Below are positions 16,389 through 27,885 of a stretch of 40,783 nt of DNA, piece after piece. The notes under the pieces were generated by a model. That model saw only the letters and a program-made list of their open reading frames with translations. It made no database searches and was not told the DNA's origin. The stretch's first letter is position 1, and each line of letters begins with the position of its first letter. The translations under genes and the position numbers were made by a program. Source of the DNA: Myxococcales bacterium (GTDB taxonomy: Bacteria > Myxococcota_A > Polyangia > Polyangiales > Polyangiaceae); NCBI GenBank assembly GCA_012514535.1, contig JAAZAA010000262.1, positions 1 through 40,783 of the forward strand. The letters are read 5' to 3'.

Positions 16389-16898
16389 GTGGCTGAAGTC
16401 GTGGCTGAAAACGTCCCTCCGCTCCCCCGCGCCAAGGCGCCGGCGGACACCGAGGTCACCCTGAACCAGCTGATGATGCCCGAGCACTCCAACGGGCACG
16501 GCAACGTGCACGGGGGCATCATCATGAAGCTGGTCGACGAGACCGCGGCCATCGCCGCCATGCGCCACGCCCAGCGCCCGGTCGTCACCGTCGCGATCGA
16601 CTCCATGACCTTCCGTGAGCCCGTACGCGTGAACGACCTCGTCACGTGCCGCGCGCGCCTCACCTACGTCGGCAAGACCTCGATGGAGGTCGGCGTGCTC
16701 GTCACCGCCGAGGATCCCATCACCGGCGTGACCACCCACACCAACTCCGCGTTCCTCGTCTTCGTCGCCCTCGGCGAAGACCGCCGCCCCACGGAGGTCC
16801 CGGCTCTGGCGCCGGTCACCGACGACGACTTCCGGCGCTTCGAAGAGGGCCTCGCGCGACAAAAGCAGCGGCTCGCCCGCCGCGCGCAGACTCCCTGA
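16389..16898 (+). CDS. Acyl-CoA thioesterase (hotdog fold)
   Basis: A 169-residue single-hotdog protein of the acyl-CoA hydrolase/YciA-like group, which cleaves acyl-CoA to free acid and CoA. Seen: NQLMMPEHSNGHGNVHGG, whose Asn-x-x-Gly-x-x-His-Gly-Gly block is the hallmark of these enzymes, KLVDETAAIAAMRHA with the catalytic acidic residue, VTVAIDSMTFREPV, and a long strand ending in AFLVFVAL. The start is GTG 16389 (a second GTG lies four codons in). It is divergent from rseP by 176 bp and followed by a strong hairpin terminator, so it is probably monocistronic. Confidence 0.9.
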   Translation: MAEVVAENVPPLPRAKAPADTEVTLNQLMMPEHSNGHGNVHGGIIMKLVDETAAIAAMRHAQRPVVTVAIDSMTFREPVRVNDLVTCRARLTYVGKTSMEVGVLVTAEDPITGVTTHTNSAFLVFVALGEDRRPTEVPALAPVTDDDFRRFEEGLARQKQRLARRAQTP

Positions 16899-16946
16899 TG
16901 GCCAGCTGAACGCCCCCGAGGTCCGCGAGCGCGGTCGCTCCCACCC

Positions 16947-16980
16947 GGCCCACGAGGTCCCCCGCTCCACCTCGTGGGCC
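16947..16980 (+). terminator. Rho-independent terminator of the thioesterase gene
   Basis: A perfect 12-bp stem (16947-16958 with 16969-16980), 10-base loop, followed by ATTT. It lies 49 bp after the stop. Confidence 0.85.
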
Positions 16981-17087
16981 ATTTCAGTCTTGACGAAATT
17001 GGTCGCGGCCTCATCTTGTGGCGATTCCACCGCTCCCGCGCTGGCCTCGGCGTGGGTGAAACACTAGGTTCCCTCCGGGGGCCGGAC

Positions 17088-17108
17088 CCCGGGCTGGACG
17101 AGCCCGGG
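17088..17108 (+). promoter_or_regulatory. Hairpin in the secA leader
   Basis: CCCGGGCT (17088-17095) pairs perfectly with AGCCCGGG (17101-17108) around a 5-base loop, ending 26 bases before the secA ATG. No Shine-Dalgarno is evident between it and the start. It could affect secA translation, as inference only. A weak -35-like TTGACG at 16990 lies further upstream. Confidence 0.4.
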
Positions 17109-17134
17109 TAGCTCACCGGCTCGATTTTCCGCCA

Positions 17135-20227
<3,093 letters not shown>

Positions 20228-20272
20228 CCGAGCCTGCGTGGGGCCGATCGGGCCCGCTCCCCTCGGAGCCTC

Positions 20273-20308
20273 TGAGCCGCCTGGATTTCCGGGCGGCTCA
20301 GTCGTTTT
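20273..20308 (+). terminator. Rho-independent terminator of secA
   Basis: A perfect 9-bp stem TGAGCCGCC/GGCGGCTCA (20273-20281 with 20292-20300), 10-base loop, followed by GTCGTTTT. It lies 46 bp after the secA stop, between convergent genes. Confidence 0.88.
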
Positions 20309-20371
20309 CGGGGCTGTCGAACGGCACTCCCACCGAGCGACGCGGCACGAGCGGCGCCGTCGGCTCAGAGC

Positions 20372-21691
20372 TCAGCCGGCGCCCGGATCCGAGTCTTCGA
20401 CGACGCGCTGGGAGGCCGCGACGGGCTCCGGCTGCGCGTCCGGCACGCTCCGCTTCGCCGCGAGGGCGCGCCCCGCCCTCCCCGCCAGCTCACGGGATCC
20501 CGCGCTCAACCGGTCGAGCCAGCGGCGGGCCCACATGAACTGGGTTCCCAGCAGGGCGAGGCCCGCGGCGATGGTCAAGATCCCCGGGCCGGGAAGCACG
20601 AGCAGCGCCACACCGACGAGCACCAACGTCGACCCCGCGACGAAGACGAAGACGCGCTGCACCTGCCGGTACGCGGTGGTGAGCAGCGAGCTGAGCTCGG
20701 GGGACAGGGGTGGGCCTTGGGGTGAGTCAGCGGGCTTCGCCGAAGCAGGCGCCAGCAATGACGCCAACACTCCGATCAGCAGGATCCCCCCGATCATCAC
20801 CAAGGAGGTGCCGGCGGGGACGTGATAGTGGCGCGAAACGAGCATCTTGAGACCGATGAACACGAGCAAGAAGACGAGGCTCGTCTTCAGGTAAACGAAC
20901 TTGTGCATGATCGCCGCGAGGGCGAAGTACAAGGAGCGCAAGCCGAGGATCGCGAACACGTTCGACGTGAACACGATGAAGGGATCCTGAGTCACCGCGA
21001 AGACCGCGGGGATGGAGTCCACCGCGAACATGATGTCGGTGCTCTCGACCAGCACCACCGCCAGGCCCAGGGGCGTCACGGCGCGCTTGCCAGCCTCCTT
21101 CACGATGAAGTGATGGTCGCGGAAGTCCTCCGTCACCGGGAAGAGGCGCCGCATGACCCGCACGAAGAGGTTCCTGTCGAGCTCCACCTCCTCCTCGCGG
21201 GTCACCAGCATCTTGAAGGCGGTGATCAGCAGGAGCGCCCCAAAGACATAGATCATCCAGCTGAGGCTGTTCATCAGCGCGAGGCCCGCGCCGATCATGG
21301 CGCCGCGCATGACCAGCGCACCCAGGATGCCCCAGAACAACACGCGGTGCTGGAACTGATCCGGCACCCGCATGTACCCGAAGATCATCGCGATGACGAA
21401 GATGTTGTCGAGGCTCAGGGACTTCTCGACGAGGTACGCGGTGAAGAACTGCAGGGCCGCTTGGCGGCCTCCGAGGTTGTGCCCGGTGGTCTGGCCGATG
21501 CCGAACCAATGCTGCTCGTACATCACGTACAACAGCACGTTGAAGGCCAACGCGAGCGCGATCCAAAAGCCGGTCCAGGCGAGCGCCTCCTTCGCCGAAA
21601 TCACGTGCGGTCGGCGCTGCAGCACACCGAGATCGAGGGCGAGCAGCAGGAGCACCAACGCAAGAAAACCAACCCAGAGGGGGAGCGTCAT
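20372..21691 (-). CDS. TerC/Alx-family membrane protein with C-terminal PGPGW segment
   Basis: A 439-residue polytopic inner-membrane protein. Residues about 1-310 follow the TerC/Alx family, linked in other bacteria to metal (manganese) export and tellurite resistance. The evidence is the two conserved acidic blocks EKSLSLDNIFVIAMIFGY and ESTDIMFAVDSIPAVFAVTQ, plus FTSNVFAILGLRSLYFALA. After a Pro/Ser-rich linker, residues about 340-395 hold two further hydrophobic segments with VLPGPGILTIAAGLALLG and ARRWL, the pattern of the PGPGW family. The joined arrangement is unusual to me. The ATG at 21691 has an AAGGA-type ribosome-binding site and lies inside a 14-bp palindrome. No yybP-ykoY (manganese) riboswitch was seen upstream. 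Confidence 0.9.
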   Translation of the reverse strand: MTLPLWVGFLALVLLLLALDLGVLQRRPHVISAKEALAWTGFWIALALAFNVLLYVMYEQHWFGIGQTTGHNLGGRQAALQFFTAYLVEKSLSLDNIFVIAMIFGYMRVPDQFQHRVLFWGILGALVMRGAMIGAGLALMNSLSWMIYVFGALLLITAFKMLVTREEEVELDRNLFVRVMRRLFPVTEDFRDHHFIVKEAGKRAVTPLGLAVVLVESTDIMFAVDSIPAVFAVTQDPFIVFTSNVFAILGLRSLYFALAAIMHKFVYLKTSLVFLLVFIGLKMLVSRHYHVPAGTSLVMIGGILLIGVLASLLAPASAKPADSPQGPPLSPELSSLLTTAYRQVQRVFVFVAGSTLVLVGVALLVLPGPGILTIAAGLALLGTQFMWARRWLDRLSAGSRELAGRAGRALAAKRSVPDAQPEPVAASQRVVEDSDPGAG

Positions 21692-21767
21692 TCGAGTTCG
21701 AATCCTTGGGCAGGCGGGGCGAGAGCTGCCGCCGAACCACAGCAGGCGGAGGGTAGCACAGTGTGCT
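21690..21767. promoter_or_regulatory. Divergent control region with two palindromes
   Basis: The gap between divergent terC-like and ABC genes holds ATTCGA-GT-TCGAAT (21690-21703, overlapping the terC-like start) and AGCACA-G-TGTGCT (21755-21767). Both are perfect inverted repeats of operator size. The binding proteins are unknown. Confidence 0.4.
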
Positions 21768-21801
21768 CTGCCGGCACTCGCGTGGTAAGAGGCGGCACCG
21801 G

Positions 21802-22848
21802 ATGATCGACGCGTTCGAGCTCACCAAGGACTATGGAACCGTCGTGGCGGTCCGCGACGTCACGTTCCACGTGGGGCGCGGAGAGGTCGTCGGTTTCCTG
21901 GGCCTCAATGGCGCTGGCAAGACGACCACCTTGCGGATGCTGGCGGGCTCCCTCGGACCGACCTCCGGGCGTGTGGTCATCGCCGGCCACGATCTCGAGC
22001 GCGAGCCCCTGCGCGCGCGCGGCTGTCTGGGCTACTTGCCCGAGGCAGCCCCCCTCTACCCGGAGATGCGGGTGCGCGAGTACCTGGAGTTCCGCGCCCG
22101 AGTGAAGTCCATCCGCGGCTCCAAGGTGCGCGCCGCCGCGCGCGAGGCCGCGGAGCGGGCGCGCGTCGTCGACGTGATGGAGACCCTGATCGGTCACCTC
22201 TCGAAGGGGTATCGCCAGCGCGTCGGATTGGCCGAAGCGTTGCTCGGGCGCCCCCCGCTGCTCATCCTGGACGAACCCACCGCGGGCCTCGATCCGAACC
22301 AAATCCATGAGGTCCGCGAGCTGATCCGAGACCTGGGCGCCGATCACACCTTGCTCCTCTCGACGCACATCCTGCCGGAGGTGGAGGCCACCTGCGACCG
22401 GGCCCTCGTCATCCACCGGGGCCGCCTCGTCGCCCAGGGCACCCTGGAAGAGCTGCGCAGCCAGCGCACCGGCAGCGGCGCTGAGCTGCACGTGCGCGGA
22501 GACGCGCAGCGCGCCCGAGCGCTGCTCGGCGAGCTCCCCTTCGTGCGCTCCGTGAACCTTGGCGCTCCACGAGAGGCCGCGGCGCCCTCCGCACCGACGA
22601 CGGAGCTCGTCGAGCTCGAGGTCCGTTTCGATGCCCCGCCGACGGAGCCCGAAACCACGGCGGCGGCGACCTCCGGAGCCGACGTCGACGGCCAGATCGA
22701 GGACTGTGTGCGCGCCCTGGTGAACGCAGGCTTCGGGGTCCGGCGCGCTGGGCCGCGCCGGGCCGCGCTGGACGAGGTGTTCCGCAGCTTGACGTTGCCT
22801 GCCGCCCCCGACGGCGAACGGGACGCGACCGGAGGGAGCGCTTCGTGA
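21802..22848 (+). CDS. ABC transporter ATP-binding protein (GldA-like)
   Basis: A 348-residue ATPase of an ABC-2-type exporter. Seen: Walker A GLNGAGKTTTLRMLAG, the Q-loop region CLGYLPEAAPLYPEM, signature LSKGYRQRVGLAEALL, Walker B LLILDEPTAGLDPNQ and the switch His in LLSTHILPEVE. Residues about 225-348 form a C-terminal extension with a low-complexity Ala/Thr/Pro/Glu stretch. The closest pattern known to me is the GldA/NatA-like ATPase found with GldF and GldG proteins. ATG 21802 is chosen because the ABC domain starts immediately. The stop overlaps the permease start as GTGA. It is the first gene of a four-gene coupled operon. Confidence 0.93.
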   Translation: MIDAFELTKDYGTVVAVRDVTFHVGRGEVVGFLGLNGAGKTTTLRMLAGSLGPTSGRVVIAGHDLEREPLRARGCLGYLPEAAPLYPEMRVREYLEFRARVKSIRGSKVRAAAREAAERARVVDVMETLIGHLSKGYRQRVGLAEALLGRPPLLILDEPTAGLDPNQIHEVRELIRDLGADHTLLLSTHILPEVEATCDRALVIHRGRLVAQGTLEELRSQRTGSGAELHVRGDAQRARALLGELPFVRSVNLGAPREAAAPSAPTTELVELEVRFDAPPTEPETTAAATSGADVDGQIEDCVRALVNAGFGVRRAGPRRAALDEVFRSLTLPAAPDGERDATGGSAS

Positions 22849-23594
22849 GGGGCCTGCTCGCCGTCTATCGCCGCGAGATGCTGAGCCTGTGGGTCACCCC
22901 GCTGGCGTGGCTCCTGCTCGCGACCTTCCTGCTCCTCCAAGGCGGCGTGTTCTACAGCATCGTCGTGCACTTCGTGCAGATGCCGGACCTGTCGCTCGAC
23001 GCAGGTCCCCTGCCCGCCTACTTCGGCCAGAACTCGGTGCTCCTCTCGATCACGCTGCTCTTGCTGTGCCCCGCGCTCAGCATGCGCACCTTCGCGGAGG
23101 AGCGCCGCAGCGGCACCATCGAGTCGCTGCTCACCGCGCCGATCGGCGCGTCCGCCCTGGTGCTCGGCAAGTACTTCGCGGTGCTCTCCACGTACACGCT
23201 GATCTGGGCGCCGACGGTGCTCTACGCGGTCATCCTGCGCACCACCGGGACGGTCGACTGGGCGGTGCTCGGGACCAGCTATCTCGGCCTGTTCCTGGTG
23301 GGAGCGAGCTACCTGGCACTCGGGATCCTGATGAGCGCCGTCACCCGCAGCCAGCTGATCGCCCTGATGCTGGCGATCTTCGTGCAGTTCGGGATCTTCG
23401 TGCTCGGCATCGGCGAGTACGTCTTCGATCCGGGCCCGCTCCAGCAGCTCTGCGCCCACGTCTCCCTGTCGACGCAGCTGGACGAGATGTCGAAGGGGAT
23501 CGTGGACCTGCGGCGCGTGGTCTTCGATCTCTCTTTGGTGGGTTGGGGCTTGTTCGTGACCACCCGCGTCGTCGAGTCCTGGAGGTGGGGATGA
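22845..23594 (+). CDS. ABC-2-type permease (GldF-like)
   Basis: A 249-residue inner-membrane permease with about six hydrophobic segments, the first from LAWLLLATFLLLQGGVFY. The block CPALSMRTFAEERRSGTIESLLTAPI, between segments 2 and 3, is the conserved coupling-helix region of ABC-2/GldF permeases (Arg/Glu-rich, then GT-E-LLTAP). The GTG start at 22845 overlaps the ATPase stop, and its own stop overlaps the next ATG, both by 4 nt. It forms the membrane channel for the upstream ATPase. The substrate is unknown. Confidence 0.92.
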   Translation: MRGLLAVYRREMLSLWVTPLAWLLLATFLLLQGGVFYSIVVHFVQMPDLSLDAGPLPAYFGQNSVLLSITLLLLCPALSMRTFAEERRSGTIESLLTAPIGASALVLGKYFAVLSTYTLIWAPTVLYAVILRTTGTVDWAVLGTSYLGLFLVGASYLALGILMSAVTRSQLIALMLAIFVQFGIFVLGIGEYVFDPGPLQQLCAHVSLSTQLDEMSKGIVDLRRVVFDLSLVGWGLFVTTRVVESWRWG

Positions 23595-25162
23595 GCCGGG
23601 GGGCGCTCGAGTGGGTGACGTCCACCTGGCGGGGCTTGCTCGCGTCCCCGCGCTGGTTGGCCGCGCTGGCGGTGCTCGCCGCGGGGGTGCTCGCCGTCCA
23701 GGCGAACGTCCTGGTGGCGCGCTACTACGCGCGCTGGGATCTCACCAGCGAAGGCACCTACACGCTGTCCCAGCCGACCCGGGATCTGCTCGGATCGCTG
23801 GAGGAGCCCCTCGAGATCACCGTGTTGCTCAGCCGGAGCGATCGGCTCCTGGTCGACGTGCGCCACATGCTCGACGCCTACCGCGCCATCGCGCCCGATC
23901 TGCGGATCGAGTACGTCGACCCCGACGCGGAGCCCGCGCGCTTCCTGTCGCTCCAGCAGCGCCACGGCATCGCGGCTGGCGCCACCCAGGACGGGCGCCT
24001 GATCACCGACGCGAGCCTGATCATCGGTCGCGACGACAGGTTCTGGTTCGTCTCCGCCGACGAGCTCGTGAGCTTCGACGACGAGGGGTTCGCGCAGCCG
24101 CGGATCGAGGCCGCGCTCACCGAGGGCATCGCGCGGGTCGTCGCGCACGAGCGGGATCGCATCTGCTTCACCTCGGGGCACGGCGAGCTCTCCCTCGAGG
24201 ACGGCAGCTCCCAGGGGCTCGGCGAGCTGCGCCACCGGCTGGAGCGCAGCAACTTCGACGTGGACACGGTGGACCTCGCGGGGCCCGCCGGACGCGCTCG
24301 GCACGGTGGTCGTCCCTTCACGGGCTGCCACCTGGTGGTCGTCGCCGGTCCCGAGCGAACCGTGCCGCCGGGCGCCGCGCGCCTGCTCGAAGAGCACGTG
24401 GCCAGCGGAGGCAACCTGCTGCTGCTGCTGAACCCGGTGGTGGACGACGACGGCCGCCTGCGCCCCTCGGGGCTCGAAGGCGCGGCGCGGCTGGCGGGCA
24501 TCGACATCGAAGCCGCCTTCGTCATCGATCCCGATCCGGCGAGCCGCCTCCCCCAGGGCATCGGGGAGGCCTTCTTCGCGCGCCCCAAGGTCCACGGGAT
24601 CACGCGCGGTCTGGCCCTGAGCGAGGAGCGGGTGGAGGCGCGACCGCTCCTGATCGCGGCGCAACCCCTGGGCACCACGCCCGAGTCCGTCGCGCTCCCG
24701 CTGCTGCAGAGCAGCTCCGAGGCCTTCGCCGTCGACGATCTTCGGCCCCTCCAGGCCTCCGGGGGACGCGCGGCGCCCCGGGGCGAGCGTCCCGGGCCCC
24801 TCGCCCTCGCCTATGCCGCGGAGCTCCCTGCGCCGTCTGGCCCAGCCCCGCGGGGCGCGCGCCTGGTCGTGGTGGGCGCAGCCAACGTCGCCTGGTCCCG
24901 GAACTGGCGAGATCCGGCGCTGTTCGGCACACGCCTCTTCATGGAGAACACGATCGCCTGGCTCGCCGATCGTCCTGCCCTCGTCAGCGTGCCCGAGCGG
25001 CCCCGCCACCCCGCTGGGCTCAGCGTCACCGAAGAGTCTCTGTTGGAGATCCAGCGCTACGTCCTGATCTACATGCCGCTCACGGCCGCCCTGAGCGGCC
25101 TGTTCATCCTGCTACGGCGCCGCCGGACCGAACGTCTGTCGCGCCGAGAGGAGGCCGCGTGA
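23591..25162 (+). CDS. GldG-like ABC accessory protein
   Basis: A 523-residue protein anchored by an N-terminal membrane segment (about 22-42) and a C-terminal one (about 490-510, YVLIYMPLTAALSGLFILLRRR), with a large domain between that faces the periplasm. The DLTSEGTYTLSQPTRDLL opening, EPLEITVLLSR, IEYVDPDAEPARF, ICFTSGHGELSLED and the VVAGPERTVPPGAARLLEEHV-type block match the GldG/ABC_transp_aux family. These proteins accompany GldA/GldF; in Bacteroidetes the set supports gliding, but it is widespread elsewhere without a proven role. ATG 23591 overlaps the permease stop (ATGA), and the stop overlaps the next gene as GTGA. Confidence 0.92.
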   Translation: MSRGALEWVTSTWRGLLASPRWLAALAVLAAGVLAVQANVLVARYYARWDLTSEGTYTLSQPTRDLLGSLEEPLEITVLLSRSDRLLVDVRHMLDAYRAIAPDLRIEYVDPDAEPARFLSLQQRHGIAAGATQDGRLITDASLIIGRDDRFWFVSADELVSFDDEGFAQPRIEAALTEGIARVVAHERDRICFTSGHGELSLEDGSSQGLGELRHRLERSNFDVDTVDLAGPAGRARHGGRPFTGCHLVVVAGPERTVPPGAARLLEEHVASGGNLLLLLNPVVDDDGRLRPSGLEGAARLAGIDIEAAFVIDPDPASRLPQGIGEAFFARPKVHGITRGLALSEERVEARPLLIAAQPLGTTPESVALPLLQSSSEAFAVDDLRPLQASGGRAAPRGERPGPLALAYAAELPAPSGPAPRGARLVVVGAANVAWSRNWRDPALFGTRLFMENTIAWLADRPALVSVPERPRHPAGLSVTEESLLEIQRYVLIYMPLTAALSGLFILLRRRRTERLSRREEAA

Positions 25163-27390
25163 GCCTGCGTCGCGCCCGCTGGGTGACCGGAGGCCTCGTC
25201 GCGCTGGCGCTCGCTTCGAGCGTCGCGGTCGTGCTCACCTCACGCAGCGTCACCACCTCCGAGCGCCTGGCGCGCCAGAACAACGTGTTTCGATCCTGGC
25301 GCCCCGCGGAGCTACGGCGCGTGCGCGTCGCTTCCCTGGAGAGCCCGACGGAGTCACCGATCCTGTTGACGCGCATCGCCGAGAGCACGGATCCCCACGA
25401 CTTTGCCCTCGGCGCGGAGGAGCCCAGGAAGGCGGACCCGGGCGCCGTGGCCGAGCTCCTCGGCGCCCTCGAGTTCGCCACCTGGCTCCGTCGCATCGAG
25501 CCCGCAGAGGTCGACCGCCAATCCTTTGGCCTCCAGGATCCCGAGCTCGAGGTGGAGGTCACCTTCCGGGGCGTGGACTACCGCCTCGTCATCGGCGGCG
25601 AGGCACCGAGCCCTCAGGGCGGTCGCTACGCGGAGCTGACGGGCACGGGCGTGCCCGAACCGGGGGTGGGCGTCGTCGCGGCGGAGTTCGTGGCGCAGCT
25701 CCGAGTGGACGTGCGCGCGTTCCTCGGACGCCAGCTCCTCCCCTACGCCAAGAGCGAGATCGCACGGATCGAGCTGGAAGGAGAAGGGGGTGAGCGCACG
25801 CTGGTGCGGGATCCGCGGGGATGGCGCGTGGGCAACGCCGACGGACCGCGCGCTGCCGCGGAGGTCGTCGACGGGATGTTCTTCCAGATGGCTCGGGTCA
25901 CCGCCAGCCGCTACGTCGACCTCGAGGGAGCGCGGGAGGCTCTGGGCGAGCGCTCCGTCCAGCTGACGCAGGTCCCCAGCGAGGGTGCTCCTGTGCGCGT
26001 ACGCCTCGGCGGCAGCTGTCCCGAGGCATCGGACGAGATCATCGCGCTCCGGGAGACGGATCCGGTCGTCGCCGGGTGCGTCCCTGCGACGGTGCTCCCC
26101 GCGCTGCTGACGTCCGCCGAGGAGCTCATCGATCGCTCACCGTTCCCGTTCCGCCCCGACGAGATCGATCATTTCACCCTCGTGGAGGGCGACGCCGTCG
26201 TCGAGGCCGTACGTTCCGGCGCTCGCTTCGATCTGGTGCGCCCCCGACGGAGCGAGCTCGAGCTGGACGCGGGCAACGACTTCCTGCAAGCGCTCGTCTC
26301 GCCGCAGGGGGAGCTGCACCGCGAGGCCGTGGGCTCCGGGAAAGCCGTGGATCGGAAGGCCTTGGGGCTCGCGCCTCCCCGAGGGAGCGCGACGGTGCGC
26401 GGCCTCGTGGAGGGCACCGACGAGGCGGTCGATCTGACCGTCGACTACGGCCACCCGGACGCGTCCGGGCGCGTCTGGCTCGAGCGGAAGGACGACGGCG
26501 TCTTGCTCGCCCTCCCGCGGCAGCGAGCCGCCGCCTTCTCCACGGACGACACCTGGACCCGGTCGCGGAGCGTGCTCCACGTGGAGGAAAACCAGATCGA
26601 GCGGGTGTTGGTGCGCTCCGGCGGGGCGACCTACGTCGTCGAGCGCGCCCCCGACGGAGGCCTGCGCCTCGCGCGACCCGAGGGCTTCGAGCTCGACGGT
26701 GGCCTGGCCTCGGACTGGCTCTCCGCGCTCCACGATCTCCGGGCCGTGCGTTGGCTGCCGCGCGGTCCCGCTGCGGATCGCGCGGCTCCAGAACGCGCTG
26801 GCCCCGATCGCGAGGGCCTCGAGGTCGACGTCACCTATACGGAAGGGGACGAGCGACGGCGCCTCCGCTTCAGCGCGGGCGCGCGCACGGTCGGGGGACA
26901 CCTGGCGACCCTCGACGAAGAGGGGAGGCGGAGCACCTTCGTCCTCCCCAGCGCCACCTTCCGGACGCTCACCACCCTGCCGATCAGCCGCCTCACCATG
27001 TCCCCCGACGTCGATCACCTCGAGCGGATCGTCGTCGAAGCCCAGGGTCTGACCGCGACCCTCGAGCGGCGCGCAGGGGAGCTCGTCTCCGCAGACGGTC
27101 TCCTCACGCCGGACGGCGCGTCAGCCCTGGAGCAAGCCCTGCGAGCCTTGCACCCCCTGGCCGCCGTCCACGTGGGCCCACCGCAGGCGAGCGATGGGCT
27201 CGCTCGCCCCGCCCTCGTCCTGTCGGGGCGCACACGTCGCTTGGGGCGGGAGCCGGAGACCTTCCGCTTCGTCTTCGGGCGGGTCGGCACCTGGCAGGGG
27301 CGCACGGTCCAGTTTGCCCGGGCCGACGGCGTCGAGGCCACGTTCGCCTTCGACCACGACCAGATCCAGGCCTTGCTCGACCTGCTCTGA
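25159..27390 (+). CDS. DUF4340-like protein of the GldG cassette
   Basis: A 743-residue protein with one N-terminal membrane segment (about 8-30, VTGGLVALALASSVAVVL) and a long extracytoplasmic part made of beta-rich repeats. The pattern FGLQDPELEVEVTFRG...YRLVIGGEAPSPQGGRYAEL is typical of DUF4340 (a Pro/Gly turn followed by a paired strand). At least two further similar units follow (about 395-460 and about 530-640). In many genomes a DUF4340 protein directly follows a GldG-like protein, as here. It is larger than usual. The GTG start at 25159 is fixed by the 4-nt overlap with the previous stop. Function is unknown. Confidence 0.82.
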   Translation: MSLRRARWVTGGLVALALASSVAVVLTSRSVTTSERLARQNNVFRSWRPAELRRVRVASLESPTESPILLTRIAESTDPHDFALGAEEPRKADPGAVAELLGALEFATWLRRIEPAEVDRQSFGLQDPELEVEVTFRGVDYRLVIGGEAPSPQGGRYAELTGTGVPEPGVGVVAAEFVAQLRVDVRAFLGRQLLPYAKSEIARIELEGEGGERTLVRDPRGWRVGNADGPRAAAEVVDGMFFQMARVTASRYVDLEGAREALGERSVQLTQVPSEGAPVRVRLGGSCPEASDEIIALRETDPVVAGCVPATVLPALLTSAEELIDRSPFPFRPDEIDHFTLVEGDAVVEAVRSGARFDLVRPRRSELELDAGNDFLQALVSPQGELHREAVGSGKAVDRKALGLAPPRGSATVRGLVEGTDEAVDLTVDYGHPDASGRVWLERKDDGVLLALPRQRAAAFSTDDTWTRSRSVLHVEENQIERVLVRSGGATYVVERAPDGGLRLARPEGFELDGGLASDWLSALHDLRAVRWLPRGPAADRAAPERAGPDREGLEVDVTYTEGDERRRLRFSAGARTVGGHLATLDEEGRRSTFVLPSATFRTLTTLPISRLTMSPDVDHLERIVVEAQGLTATLERRAGELVSADGLLTPDGASALEQALRALHPLAAVHVGPPQASDGLARPALVLSGRTRRLGREPETFRFVFGRVGTWQGRTVQFARADGVEATFAFDHDQIQALLDLL

Positions 27391-27409
27391 GCAGCGGCGA
27401 GGAGCCCAC

Positions 27410-27461
27410 GACGTCCAGCGCGGGGCCGCACGGGTCGGCCTGCGCAGCGCGGAGGGACGTC
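27410..27461. terminator. Long hairpin between convergent genes
   Basis: GACGTCC (27410-27416) pairs with GGACGTC (27455-27461), with inner GGCCG/CGGCC (27424-27428 with 27436-27440). One outer arm reaches into the stop codon of the minus-strand gene. It may terminate both convergent operons. Confidence 0.4.
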
Positions 27462-27840
27462 AGTTCAGAAGCTGCTCTTCGTCCTTGCCGCCCCGACGCC
27501 AGATGGCTTCCCAGTTGTCCCGATAGGCGCTGGAGGCGACCTGCGCCGGCCCCTTGCGCGCGCGGGTGCGGCCCGCTCCCTTGCTGGGGGGGACGAGCTC
27601 GGCGCTGGAGACCTCCGTCTCGACGTCGCACAGGAACGGCGCGCCCCGACGGGGCCGCAGCTTCACGACGTCGCCCTGCAGCGGCTTTCCGTGCTCGAGG
27701 GGGCGGACCTGGCCGGCTTCGATGCTCTGATTCCGTGCTCGCAGCACGTGCAGCCCCTTGCCGTCCTCGGTGACGCCATGGATGAGCACCACGTCGGAGG
27801 ATGCCTGGGGCGGCTTCTTCTGGGAGGTGTCGTCGGCCAC
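27460..27840 (-). CDS. Small unknown protein
   Basis: A 126-residue soluble protein starting at GTG 27840. Residues about 14-85 read as beta-strands (VVLIHGVTEDGKGLHVLRA, GQVRPLEHGKPLQGDVVKLRP, PFLCDVETEVSS), suggesting a small barrel. A basic segment SKGAGRTRARKGPAQVASSAYRDNW follows, cut here by residue chemistry, and a C-terminal acidic end. It lies 45 bp after the SH3 gene on the same strand and is probably the last gene of the kinase-dam-SH3 unit. I do not recognise the family. A nucleic-acid-binding role is possible from the basic tail but is speculation. Confidence 0.7.
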   Translation of the reverse strand: MADDTSQKKPPQASSDVVLIHGVTEDGKGLHVLRARNQSIEAGQVRPLEHGKPLQGDVVKLRPRRGAPFLCDVETEVSSAELVPPSKGAGRTRARKGPAQVASSAYRDNWEAIWRRGGKDEEQLLN

Positions 27841-27885
27841 GGGTCGATTGTACCACGACTTTTCGGGAGGGCCCGAGCGGTCGCT

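Noticed and set aside
21692-21801. Manganese (yybP-ykoY) riboswitch for the terC-like gene
   Set aside because: None of its conserved loops is visible in the short gap.
21802-25162. Claim that this is a gliding-motility transporter
   Set aside because: GldA/F/G relatives are widespread in non-gliding bacteria, so motility cannot be inferred from sequence.
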